Source of the DNA: Gossypium raimondii
Lineage: Eukaryota; Streptophyta; Magnoliopsida; Malvales; Malvaceae
Assembly: GCF_025698545.1 (NCBI RefSeq)
Contig: NC_068576.1
Location: forward strand, 49,448,390 to 49,512,389
Direction: 5' to 3'
DNA: 64,000 nucleotides
Position 1 is the first letter of the stretch, and each line of letters starts with the position of its first letter. Shown here in pieces: positions 45,364 through 56,864 of the stretch. The position numbers and the translations under genes are program-made. Under the pieces are notes generated by a model, which had not been told where the DNA came from, did no database searches, and saw nothing but the letters and a program-made list of their open reading frames with translations.

Positions 45364-48200
45364 ATTATGCCTTATCTAATCCGGGTTATAACATCTAATA
45401 CCAGTTGTTCTCTTATTTATATCAGAATATATAGATATATAACTTTGGAAATCAATCTTCCTCTTTATTTATCTATAGTTTCTTTTTCTTTCTTTTTTCC
45501 CTAAACGATGACGGATTTTGTTACATTGTAAGATATGTCTGGCCAAAAAAAGATGCACTGCAATAACACACACTCTCTCTCCTCATTTATTGGAAAAACC
45601 TCAATTGTCATGTCATGGTGGATTAATTGGTGCAAGAATTCAACGCTTGATTGTAATCGGATTTGTTTTACTTAATACAAAGAAATTAGTTGTATTAAGC
45701 CATTGATATTTGTGCGAATTAGACATTGTGATATCTTTGTAGATCAAGTACAAAATGTTCCCCTATTAGTTCACGGTGGCATCAGCCCCACTTTCGCTAC
45801 ACCTTTAAATTCTTCACTAATAAGATGAGATAGGTTATTCAATTTTAGAATATTTCACTCAACCGTTAAATCTTTAACGGCAATTAACTTGTACACATCA
45901 CGTCATGTTCACACATTTATTTTGGTCACCTAAAAAATATATTACTTTAATAATTGTCAAATTGTACTTGTTTATCCCCTTGCCGAATGTTTTATTTTTT
46001 TCAATATTGAATTTTAAATTTCAAAAATTATTGAAAAAAATTTATCCCTTGATAGTGTCGATCAATTTTTACTATAATATTGAAATTAATTAATTTAGTC
46101 TCTTTCTAAATTTTTAATTTTATTATAAATTTTAAATTTTATAAAATAAAATTTTAAAATTTAGAAAGAGGTTAATTTAATTAATAATTTTACAATAACA
46201 AATAGGTTAACATTATCAAAGGAAAAAATTTCTAACAATTTATGTAATTGATTTTTGTCTTGAAATTTAAATTTTAATATTGAAAAAAAAGAATTTAGAA
46301 TTTTGGCAATGTGATAAATAAGTACATTTGACAATTTTTAATGCATTTTTTTTAGTTTCTACCAGTTTTTCACTTTAATCCTTTAAATAATAATAATTTT
46401 TTAGTGACCAAAATGAAAGCAACCTAAAAGTTGGATGACCAAAATGAAAATGTGAACATGATATGGCGTGTATAGTTAACTATTGTTAGAGATTTAATGA
46501 TTGCGCAACTAAAATGAAAGCGTCCTAAAAATTGAGTGATGAAATTGCAAGGATTTCATTTTAGGTGATTGAAAGCACCCTAAAAGTTGGGTGACCAACT
46601 AGATAGTTTACTCATAAGAAATTTACATTATTTTCTCTTTCTTTCTATTATACCCTTATTTGACTTGGACATGTTGCGACCTGAGAAGTGACTTAAGAAG
46701 TAACCATGGATGACCCTTCACCTTTCATTATTGACTAGTCATCCAATGACCAGCCACCTACATGCCTTGAACCATAAAGCCAATCATCTTGGGCCACCTG
46801 CTATTAATGGGTCTTCCATTAAGCTACCAGTTATTAGCAAGTACGCATTTGTCCCCAATAGAAGACCACTAAGGACCACCCTTGCTTGACGACAACCAAC
46901 AAGAACAAACTTACCACCTAGTCAACCACACGACTGGGCCACCACTCGTACTATCAGTGACATGGCACCACCAGGCATAGGGGTCTTCCCCTTATAAAAG
47001 CCTTAGGCATGAGGATAAAAGGATCCATTCCCTTCCTTTAGCAACCTTAAGCATATTACCTAGCATAAAGTTTCCCTCTCCTATCCTTATCCCCTTCACT
47101 CCCCTTCTATACATTGACTCTCGCATGATTTAGGCGAATTGACCTCCTTATTGTCACCACCATCTCTTCTTGTTTCCTCCCTTGTTAAACACCAATATCA
47201 GCACTTTCTTTAATAATGGACCTTTAAATTATTTTAAACAAATTTTATATTTATAAATGAATAATTTAAATAATAAAATAATAGATTATAGAGAATCAAA
47301 AGTATATTAAAATTTATTTATAAAAAATATTTAACAAATGAATTGTAAAGCGGTGAAGTGTTTATATAAAAATCCTTATGGATATTGGGTTTAATTCCAA
47401 CGTTTGATTCTTTTTAAGTTGTAGTTTTTAGTTTATATAAACGTGTAAGAATAAAAATATTGTAAAAGTATTAATTTATTTAAAATGGCTTTAAATTGAT
47501 GTTGAATTGATTTAGGAAACTAAATTCAACAAGAGATTTTATAAATGAAAGAAAAAATAAAAATAAAAATAAAAATATATTTATAAAATGATTTATTAAT
47601 TAAATTATAGATAGAACAGTAAAGTACTTATGATTAAACGCTCGTCATTTTGGATTCAATCAGATTTTAAATTTAAATATTTTATATAAAAATAATAAAA
47701 GATAAAATTATTATTATATTGATAATTTCATGATCGAGTTGACTTAAGATATTAACCCAGTTAATCATGTTTCATACAACATAGAAACATATCATTAAAA
47801 ATTAAAAATATTTTTATTTAATTTTAATTTTTTAAGTTATTAAATGTGATGAAATTAACAAATAATATTATCATTTTAATAAACAAAAATTATATAATCT
47901 ATAAAATATTATGTAATATTATATAATTAACAATGGGCCGAGTGCGAAATGTTGAGGTCCGAACCCTTTTTCTTTGTACCAAGCCCGTTTTGTTGTCCAA
48001 ACGGTGACGGATTCGGAAATCTTGGATTGGATGGATGGTTGAAGTGTGTGGGAAATTGAAAGCGTGCCGGGAAAAGTTTCATTTGCCTGGAAAATACCAT
48101 CGGATCCGATTTTCCTGGAAAAGTAACTCATCGAACAATTCTCTCTTTTTCTCCATATCGCCTTCACTTCAATCTCTTGCTAAAGCAGTTCCGATTTATG
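45364..48200. other. Gene-free region with foldback element
   Basis: A/T-rich and without supported coding frames. It includes the inverted repeat at 45864-46500. The segment 46620-47200 is less A/T-rich and contains C/A-rich words (GACCAGCCACC, CCACTCGTACT) that look like old LTR DNA, but no termini were found. Confidence 0.5.
45864..46500. repeat. ~640-bp foldback (long inverted repeat)
   Basis: The left arm CGTTAAATCTTTAACGGCAA...TCATGTTCACAC...TTTTGGTCA (45864-45929) is the complement of the right arm near 46436-46500. The pairing resumes inward (AATTGTCAAATTGTACTT near 45953 against the complement near 46310) and closes at a palindromic centre (CTCTTTCTAAATTT ... AAATTTAGAAAGAG, 46099-46168). 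A clear target duplication was not found. Confidence 0.65.
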
Positions 48201-48238
48201 AATCGATTCATCCACCATATAAACTCAGCTACCTTCCG

Positions 48239-50841
48239 ATGTAAGTCAAATCAATTGGACTGAAGAAATTTTAAAACATTCTGTTCTTTGAGCACATGGA
48301 AATGTTGCGAATTCGATTCAATCCAGTTGAATTATGTTTTCTTTCGTTCAATGTTTATTGAAATTAATCTTCGAAATACTAATTGTTCGAAACAAATTTG
48401 ATGTTCAATCTTATTTTCAGGTCGCAAGAGGAGCTAGCCAAGCAAGCTATAAAGCACGCATTGAAGGCGCTTAAGAAACGACATTTAGTCGAAGAAGGGG
48501 CTCATGCTCCTGCTTATATTGCTCTTTCTCGGCCAATCATTTCCCAGGTTTTCTTTCTTTTTGGGGGGCTTATTTGATCGTTGACGATGTGTTAGTTGAT
48601 AGTTATAAAAACAAATCTATCTGAAATTAGGAATTGGATGAATCTCTGAGTTTTCATTATAAAAGATAGCCGCTAAGCAAATAGCAATGTTAGGTTATTG
48701 GTGAATTTTGTTATAGGGTTCGGAATGGAAAGAGAAAGCTGAAAAATTGGAAATAGAACTTCAACAATGTTATAAAGCGCAATCAAGATTATCTGAGCAG
48801 CTTGTGGTGGAAGTAGCTGAATCCAGAACATTAAAGCTTTTCTACAAGAGAAAGAAACTGCAATGGCTGAATTGGAGAAGGAGTTGACCCAAACGAGGTT
48901 TGATGTATCCTTTATGGCTTGGCTTGCAAGGGTTGGATTTGGAGTTGATTTGAACATTGTTTATTAGGACAGAGATGAATACTCTCAACTGAAAACGGAT
49001 TTTGAAGAAAAGCTTAGAGCGTTGGAATTAGTGTTGAGCGAGTGCAAGGAACTCAAAGCTCAACTAGAACAACTGACTATTAGAGCTACGAATGCAGAGG
49101 CTGAAAATAAGAGGTTAGTTGATCTTTGGATGCTTCAGAAGATGCAGGATGCTGAACGGCTTAATGAGGTATGGTATATTGTTTTCATAGCTACATGAAA
49201 ACACAGAATAATGTATATATTGATCAGTTGTCTTTGAATGATGAAGAACTGGATTGTTATGTGCTTAACAAATAAAATATATCAAGCATGTGACTCATTA
49301 AGAGGTAGTTCATGCAGTAGTTAAGTTAGAACATTATACAATTCTCACCATTGGCATTCTTTGGGACTTTTTCTTTTCAAAATTTGATGGAATAAAGGAT
49401 CTTAGAACAAACATAAATTGAGAGTTGCATTCCCAATGGATTGCACAACACTTAAGAAAATGGAATAACAAAAATGAAATGGAAAAGAGGGCCTGAAGGA
49501 TTGTATTTAATCTTTAGGGTTTTGGTGAATATGGCCAATAAGCTATAAAATTAGGTAGTAATGTTTCGATGATTATATTTCTTACACTTCTTCTAGGTCC
49601 AATATTTTAGCATTCATTTAACTTATCACAGTTGATAGAATATTATGAGAAAAACTGTCACTCAGAATGGTATAGCTCAACAGTCTAAAGTTGAAATCAA
49701 AATGCCAAATATTTGTGGGGTATGAGGTTTGGCTTCTGCCCCTTGATTTTGACAGAGCATAATACTTTTCAATTTGCCTGCTTTAGATAATTGATATTAG
49801 TGGTTACCTCTAGTTTTCCTTTATTTAATTTAGGCAAACGCACTCTATGAAGATATGACTGAGCGGCTTAAGGCTAGTGGTTTAGAGAAACTTGCTCGAG
49901 AGCAAGTAGATGGTATTGTCCGTAGAAGTGAAGAAGGTGCTGAGTTCTTTGTGGAATCAACTGTTCCCTCTGTTTGCAAAGACAGGATCAATGCTCATGA
50001 TGGTGGTTGTGCTTCTATAATGTTTGAGTACAATTCAGTGGGGGGCAGGATCGATCTATTAAAATTTGGAATTCTAGCACTGGATCATTAAGTCATAGTC
50101 TTTTTGGCTGTCTTGTTTCTGTCCTTGATCTTGCAATTACACACGACAATAGATCCATAATAGCAGGAAGTAATTCAAACAACTTGTTTGTGTGGGATGT
50201 CACTTGGGACGTGTCCATCATACTCTCACCGGTCACACAGATAAAGTGTGTGCCGTAGATGTGAGCAAAGTTTCAAGTCGTCTTGTTGTGAGTTCAGCTT
50301 ATGGTCGCACTATAAAAGTATGGGATTTGCAGAAAGGTTACTGCACTAACACAATAATATTTCACAGCAACTGCAACGTGCTTTGCTTCAGCGCGATGGA
50401 CTGACTATATGTTCAGGTCACGTCGACAGGAATCTTCGTTTGTGGGATATCCAGACAGTAAAGTTGCTTAGTGAAGTTTCTGCACATTCACTTGCTATCA
50501 CATCTCTCTCTCTGTCATGAAACGGAAATGTAGTATTGACTAGTGGCAGAGATAATTCACACAATTTATTTGATATCCGATCTTTGGAAGTTTTTGGTAC
50601 ATTCAGAGCAACCGGAAACAAAGTGGCATCAAACTGGAGTCGCTCATGTATTAGTCTGGATGACAATAATATTGCTGCAGGCTCTGCTGATGGGTCCATC
50701 TACATTTGGTCAATTTCCAAAGCTGACATAGTTAGCACTCTGAAGGAACATACTGCTCCCATCCTGTGTTGTACATGGAGTGCAATTGGAAAACCATTAG
50801 CCTCTGCTGATAAGAATGGGGTTGTCTGTACCTGGACATGA
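48239..50841 (+). pseudogene. ATG16: ATG16 autophagy protein (WD40), pseudogene
   Basis: ATG16 links ATG5-ATG12 to the autophagosome membrane: an N-terminal ATG5-binding part, a coiled coil, and WD40 repeats. Recognisable exons: AT at 48239-48240 plus 48421-48547 (start codon split by the intron; M-S-Q-E-E-L-A-K), about 48719-48895, 48968-49168, and 49835-50841 (C-terminal coiled coil and all WD40 repeats, ending C-T-W-T-stop). Lesions: one missing base near 48833 shifts the frame to a stop at 48885-48887; the phase of the next junction does not fit; about 12-13 bases are missing near 50040; one base is missing near 50205; there is a shift near 50397; and TGA stands at 50518-50520 in place of an expected Arg or Trp. 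W-D and G-H-T-D repeat landmarks remain. With six lesions spread over the gene, a working product is very unlikely. Confidence 0.9.
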
Positions 50842-51058
50842 TCCGCACGGGTTGCGCATGGAACAACTCAGAAAGCTGAAGTAGATGTTTGATACAGGTA
50901 CATTCATTCTTTTTAAAGCTTTTTCATAAATTTGAAGATCTGTAGTCTCATACAAATGTCTATATATATATATCAAACATAAGCGTCGTAACATAGTTGA
51001 AGTGTAAATTATTCAATCATAATTATGAGAACGAAGTTGGAATCAGTTGGGTAGAATT

Positions 51059-53423
51059 TTAGAGTTCATCTTTGGGATAAAAGGAAGGTGTTGTAGGATT
51101 AGAGGAAGAGTTCTTGATGGGATATGAAGCTTCCATTGCTATACCACGGAGACCTTGTTTGTCTTTGATGCCACGTTCCATTCTTATGTAACCTTTCTCA
51201 CCCCAATCAGGTCCCCATGAGTTCTTCACTATCCAATACTTAGTTCCATCAAGGGTTGTTCCATAGCCCACTGCTGCAACCCCATGGTTCTGCTCTATTC
51301 CACATTGTCCAGTGTATACCCCCTGCAGACCGAATTTTGCTAAAATTTATTATGATATTCATTTTTTCTGCAACTTTACAGAGGGATAAAAAATTTGTCC
51401 GAGATCTTTAAATCCTTAGTTTCCCATTCAACAAAGTATTGTAGATATAGTATACTTATATTACACTCAAATAGTCTTTTACTCTTTTAACCTGTGCCAA
51501 AATAAGTAGTTAGCATTTAACAATATCTAAATGAACTCTTAATATAAATCAACATTGTGGTTGAATATAAGAGCTTGTGTTGGTGAAAAATCAAAAGAGA
51601 ATGGTTTGATAGACTTATTTAAGAAAAGTGAAATAGTTCAAGAGTCCGTTTAACCTTTTAGCCTTTTAATACTTTTCTTCGGTTCCTCCATATATCAGAT
51701 CTTGGGAATCTCATTGAGTACTCTAGTCACTGACCCCGAAAAATAAAGATATTCTGACCTCTACCTTGCCCACCCCACATTTTTTCATTTATTATATTAA
51801 TTTTATAAAACTAAATATCTAGGGACAGGGTGAATTTAATCTAAAACCACCACCCACTTGACCCCAAAAACTTCAGATTCAGTTCCGAATCTGAGGGCTT
51901 GGGATATTTAGTCAACCCTACATTCAGATAAATTTACCTCCGAGTAGAATTGCAAATCCGTACCACCAGCATCAATGGCCACTGATACAGGCTGATTTGC
52001 AACTGCTTTACGCAGAGCCTCCTCATCATTAACCGGCACGTTCTCGTGCCCATCGATCGACACCACCGGAGAATTCTCCTACACAAAACGGTCAACAGCT
52101 TCGCACCGAGTTAAATCAAATCTTAAGATGAAGTATGTTTCCTTTTATCTTAATATTCATTTTACCTTGGAAACGTCGCAAGTGCCTTGTTTAGCGGCGT
52201 AAGGATAATGAATCTCTGAAGTGATCCCACCCTTCTTGTTGATGAAATCAAATGCAATGTCCATTAAACCTCCATTGCACCCTTGATTTTCTTCAGTGTC
52301 ACAGTCTATCAACTCTTGCTCTGATAAGGACACTAATTTATTCGTCTTTATTTGATTAATTCCTTCAACTGCTACAACACTTGAAAATGCCCAACAGCTA
52401 CTTGTTAACACTTACTCCACATGTAAACATATATATATGACTAGCATCAACAGGAGAGGTTAACAATTTTAGGATCGCAACACTAGGAGAGAAGCGGTTT
52501 TTTTTCTGCTTATCCCGATTTTAGCTCAACTTCTATCTATCTATATACTCAAAATCTTACTCAAATTCGATTTTATTTAAGATTTTATCTCTGACTCTAA
52601 AAATATATATATTCAATCTTGTTCCAAGATGCAAAGTGTTACTTGATGCTTTATATTATATTAATTTACAAAATTAAATCAAATTCATGTGATAGATCTT
52701 GTAAAAGTTAAGGCATGCTAGTTAAAATATATAAAAAATAGTTACAAAATTAAAAGAGAGTTATTTTAGTGAATATTTTGAGACATGTTAGTGTATCTAA
52801 AATCATCGTTTAATCAAAAGTTGAGGCCATTTTTAAAATAATAATAAAAAATCTGTAAAAGATGGGGTTAAAACGCGATGATTCTGATAATTTTGGCAAC
52901 CTAAATTTCCAGGGTACACAATCAAAATGGATGGCGATGGTGATTAAAAGAAAAATGCATGGTGATGGCGTACCACATGGCCTTGGTCCTTAACAGCGGT
53001 GACAGCACCTCTCTTTCTCCAATCAACGGAGGTTGGGACATTATTCACGTTTTCATACATGAAACTCCTTGTTCCACGGGGTGTCCCTTGGAACATCCTA
53101 TGATATCTGATCTTGGAACTGGCATATGCATTTCGAAATTCATGGTTTGTCATGTCTGCAAACTTGTTCAGCTTCAACTTGTAAGGCTTGTTGTCATTGT
53201 TGGTGTGGAGCACATGTTTGACATTTTGTTTAAACACGTTGAAACGCTTGTGTTTCTCATCTAGACTCCGAGAAACCATGAGATGGCTTCTCCACCTCTC
53301 GTACAAATCCCACAGGCTCTCCTCCGATGCTAAATCCTTGTCATGGAAGTCGAAACTCTCGGCTATTCCGAGCACCAGAGCCATCGCGACCACAACTGAT
53401 AACACGGCATTAACCGTCTTCAT
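51059..53423 (-). CDS. CEP: KDEL-tailed papain-like cysteine protease (vignain/CEP type), damaged at exon 1-2 junction
   Basis: CEP proteases are made in the ER, stored in ricinosomes and released during programmed cell death of tapetum, endosperm and senescing tissue. Minus-strand exons: about 52974-53423, 52166-52400, 51938-52078, 51059-51322, giving about 360 aa. Exon 1 has a signal peptide (1-23), the I29 prodomain with E-x-x-x-R-F-N-x-F...N, and [16 protein letters not shown]. Exon 2 starts with S-C-W-A-F (catalytic Cys) and has C-N-G-G-L-M. Exon 4 has [10 protein letters not shown] (His), N-S-W-G (Asn) and ends K-D-E-L. The Gln-Cys-Gly expected between exons 1 and 2 cannot be read: about two bases are missing, and no GT-AG pair restores the frame. 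This removes the oxyanion-hole Gln, so the copy may be a recent pseudogene or contain a sequence error. Confidence 0.8.
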
Positions 53424-53473
53424 AATTCCGACACAAACAAATTGTGGGAATTGGGAGATGTTTAGTATAAAGC

Positions 53474-53480
53474 TTATATA
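53474..53480 (-). promoter_or_regulatory. TATA box of the KDEL protease gene
   Basis: TATATAA on the minus strand, 51-57 bp upstream of the ATG at 53423. Confidence 0.5.
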
Positions 53481-55228
53481 GAAGAATGTAAGGAGAGGAT
53501 TGAATAGAAGATAGAGATTGAAAAGTAGGAAGAAAATAAAAAATGAACAAGTTACAGGTTTCTTATGGGCATCAAACAGACAATGGAGGGGTGGGGGAAG
53601 ATATTAGAGATGAGGTTTTGAGATTAATGGGGGAAAAGAAGTAAGTTTCACGAACAAATTTGAGGTAGACAAGCAAAAGGAAGTGATTAAAAAAAGAGTG
53701 AAAAGGAAGGGGAAAAGATGCGTCTTATTAATCAACATACTAAAAAACTTTTGTTGCAACTGCTTTGACATTAGCTCAGAAACTAAACCTAAATGCAGTT
53801 TGAGTTGAACCTTTGCAACCAGACCTCATCAATTGTCTCTCTATGAAAGGCTAAATTCAAATTAGATTTTAAGATGCTTTATTGTTTTCTTTTTTCTTTT
53901 AAACATAAACCATATTGCTCTATCTTTTCTGTTTTTGTTCAAAGTATTTCTCTCCCATATCTTCACTACTTGGAACATAATCCTTCAATTATAGAAATTT
54001 CAAAGAAAAAAACAACACATTAATGGTATCACCTTTGTTGAAAGAATTGGAGTTCGAATCTCTCTTACCTCAAATCCAAACTGCCTTTGAAATATAAAAT
54101 TTGAAAAACGAGAATGTCAAAGTTTTTTTTCTGACTAGTTTTCCAATTACTTGTCAATCCAACCGGTTCGATTTGGTTCAAACAATATTGAAAAAGGATT
54201 GTATTTGTATAAAAGTGTTTATAAATACGGTTTTTTAAAATATTCGGGTTTTTTATTTTTAAAAGTTAAATTACAAATTAAAAAAATGAGATTACATCAA
54301 CTAAACTTGTTATTAATGTTATTTGAACCAAATTGGGAACTAGCTGGGTTATTGGTCCGAAATGTGCTTTTGAACTGATTAGATCGAAAACCGGTACGAA
54401 TCGATTGAATTGGATAAAAAATCGATTGAATCGACGGCCGAACTGATTGAACCAAGATTTTTTTAATAATTTTTTAATCGAATCGATTAAACTAGTAACC
54501 TGATTGATTCCACTATCAATCCAAATTAAAAAATCGCTTGAAATGTAATCGAAACACTTAATTACTCGTCTCTTATGTTATGTACAAATATAACTCTTTA
54601 AATATATTAGTATTATGTACTTGTCCTAATTTAAATCTAATCATTTATTGGTAGTTTTACAACAAATATTGGATGCAATGTTAGTCTCATTTTCAAAAGA
54701 TAATTACCAATTTACATGTTTATATTTACGTAACAGTTGCTTGAAAGTAACTGTTTCCTTTAGTGGATTGCCCCATTTACTATGGTATTCATCAGTCTAC
54801 TTCTATTTAATAAAGAAATTCATTTTAAAATTTACGTCAAATTTTTAAAAAAATTTATATAAAGAAGGGATTACAAGAAAAAAAGCACTTCTTAGAATAG
54901 TCTAACTCCCCAATGGAAATCTTACAAACATTTGCAATTCTTGACTTCCTGAGTGATTCAATTTGGTGTGATTATCAACTTCTTAAAAATGTGATAAATA
55001 TTTTAATGTAAAATTAGAGATAATAACTAAATAATCCTCCTAATTAGAGCTAAAAGGGTCAAATTATTTTTAATATATAATTTTTTATCCATTTGACTCT
55101 TAAAGCATATTTAGTTCTAAAAGAAAAACTAAAAAGTATGCATCCTTATTTTAGATTTTAGTAAGGCATGGAAATCCAAAACTTAATTAATTCATCCACT
55201 AATTTACTTTTAAAAGGAGAGGAACCCA
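53481..55228. other. Intergenic region
   Basis: Promoter-side DNA of the protease gene followed by A/T-rich sequence. Around 54140-54500 lie many ACCGGTTCGATT / AATCGATTGAAT type words in both orientations, a pattern of an old dispersed repeat. No coding frame supported. Confidence 0.5.
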
Positions 55229-55237
55229 TTTGTGTTT

Positions 55238-56855
55238 GGATAAATTATCAAAATAGTCACTTTTATTTACCTCAAGTTACATTTTAATCATTTATGTTTG
55301 AAATATTACATTTTAATCACTTACGTTATCATGTTATATATAACATTTTAGTCATTGAATCATTAATTGTCGTTAACGGGTAACGATAAGTGACATACCA
55401 CATTAAATCATCATTTCAAATAAAAAGTTAGGTTAAATTATATAATTGGTCCCCATATTTTTCGTTTTGAGTAATTTAATTTTTTTCTTTTATGTTTTTA
55501 AGTTTCCTTTTTTTTTTTTCATTCTCTTTTGCTTCTCCCTTTGTTTCCTCCCTTCTCCATTTCTTTTAATATATTCTTTTTATATTTTCCATTTGTTAAA
55601 ACTTTTTTATGTTTATGAAAAAAGAAAAGGCAAAAGTTTAAACCAAAATAAAACTTGTTTCGCATATTCTCACCCCATAATTACAAACTCTCATCAACCA
55701 TCACCACTTTAATGAACCAATTTGGATCTCTCAATGACCTAGTCCACAAGCTCACCTCACTCGAAGACCTCGCCAGTCGTGACTTACGGCAGTCCACCCT
55801 CAACAAAGTTTCCTGAGCCCGTTCCCTCAACCTCCTAACCAACCCCCACGACCACCTTATCTATCTTACCTACAACATTCTCACCCTTTCGAAATTGTAT
55901 TGTTTCACGGATTCTTCAAGGAACTCTCCACTCTCAATGACTAAAACATCCACCATACAAAACTCACCCTCAACTTTACCCAAACCAATTTGGTTCCATG
56001 CTCCCTTTCTCTCTTCGGTTCATCCATGCTTGACTTCCAATCAAGCTTGCTTAGGAATATCCAAGAAGGTTTAGATTAATTTTATTGTTTGCTTAATTTT
56101 ATTCGTCAAAAAATAAAAGAAAAGGAAATGAATAATCCACACAATTCTGTAAAAATTTGGAAACGGAAAAATTTTGTTTTGAATATAAGGAATTCAATTT
56201 ATGTTTAGATTTGATTAAGGTTATGATTTTTTATGTTGATTAGTTAGATCCAATTTTAGTTTCAAATCGAGATTTGATTAAAAATGATTGATATTCGTTT
56301 TGAGTTAAATTCAATTCAAGAATAATGTGAAAGAAACAAGGACTTAGTTTATTTGGTGAGCATTATGTTTCTGCGGTGAAGAATACGAGAAGAGAGAAAA
56401 ATAAAGGGAAGAAGAAAAGGAAAATAAAGAAATAAAAATAAAAAATTAAATTGTTCAAAAAAATAAAAGTACAGGGACTAGTTTAATCAAATGAAAAACA
56501 TAGAAAAGCTATGTTAAAAGGAATGGAGAATGGGGGAAAACAAAGGGAAAAGCAAAAAAGAATGAAAAATAAAGAAAAAATAAAGAAAGTTAAAAGAACA
56601 TAAAAGAAAAATAAATAAATTGCTCAAAATGAAAAAGTATAGGGACCAATTGTATAATTTAACCTAAAATTTTCGTTTGAAATGATAATTTAACGTGCCA
56701 CGTCAGCTTATCAGTACACTGTTAACGAGAATAAACAGCTCAATAACTAAAATGTTACAACACGATAATGTAAGTTACTAAAACATAACATTTCAAACAT
56801 AAGTGACTAAAATGTAACATGAGACAAATAAAAGTGACTATTTTAGTAGTTACCC
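55238..56855. mobile_element. Non-autonomous MULE-like element with long inverted repeats and gene-like cargo
   Basis: It is 1,618 bp with inverted repeats of roughly 370 bp (about 55238-55610 and 56480-56855) starting GG(A/G)TAA and continuing AAAATAGTCACTTTTATTT. Flanks are TTTGTGTTT (55229-55237) and TTTATATTT (56856-56864): 9 bp with two G-to-A changes, as in an aged target duplication. The centre (about 55700-56070) is GC-richer. It reads M-N-Q-F-G-S-L-N-D-L-V-H-K-L-T-S-L-E-D-L then, after one in-frame TGA, A-R-S-L-N-L-L-T-N-P-H-D-H-L. This looks like a captured gene fragment (Pack-MULE style). The source gene was not recognised. Confidence 0.7.
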
Positions 56856-56864
56856 TTTATATTT

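Noticed and set aside
48035-48240. ORF that would fuse in frame to ATG16 after splicing
   Set aside because: Known ATG16 proteins start at M-S-Q-E-E; the upstream sequence shows no similarity and is probably 5' UTR, although the open frame is noted.
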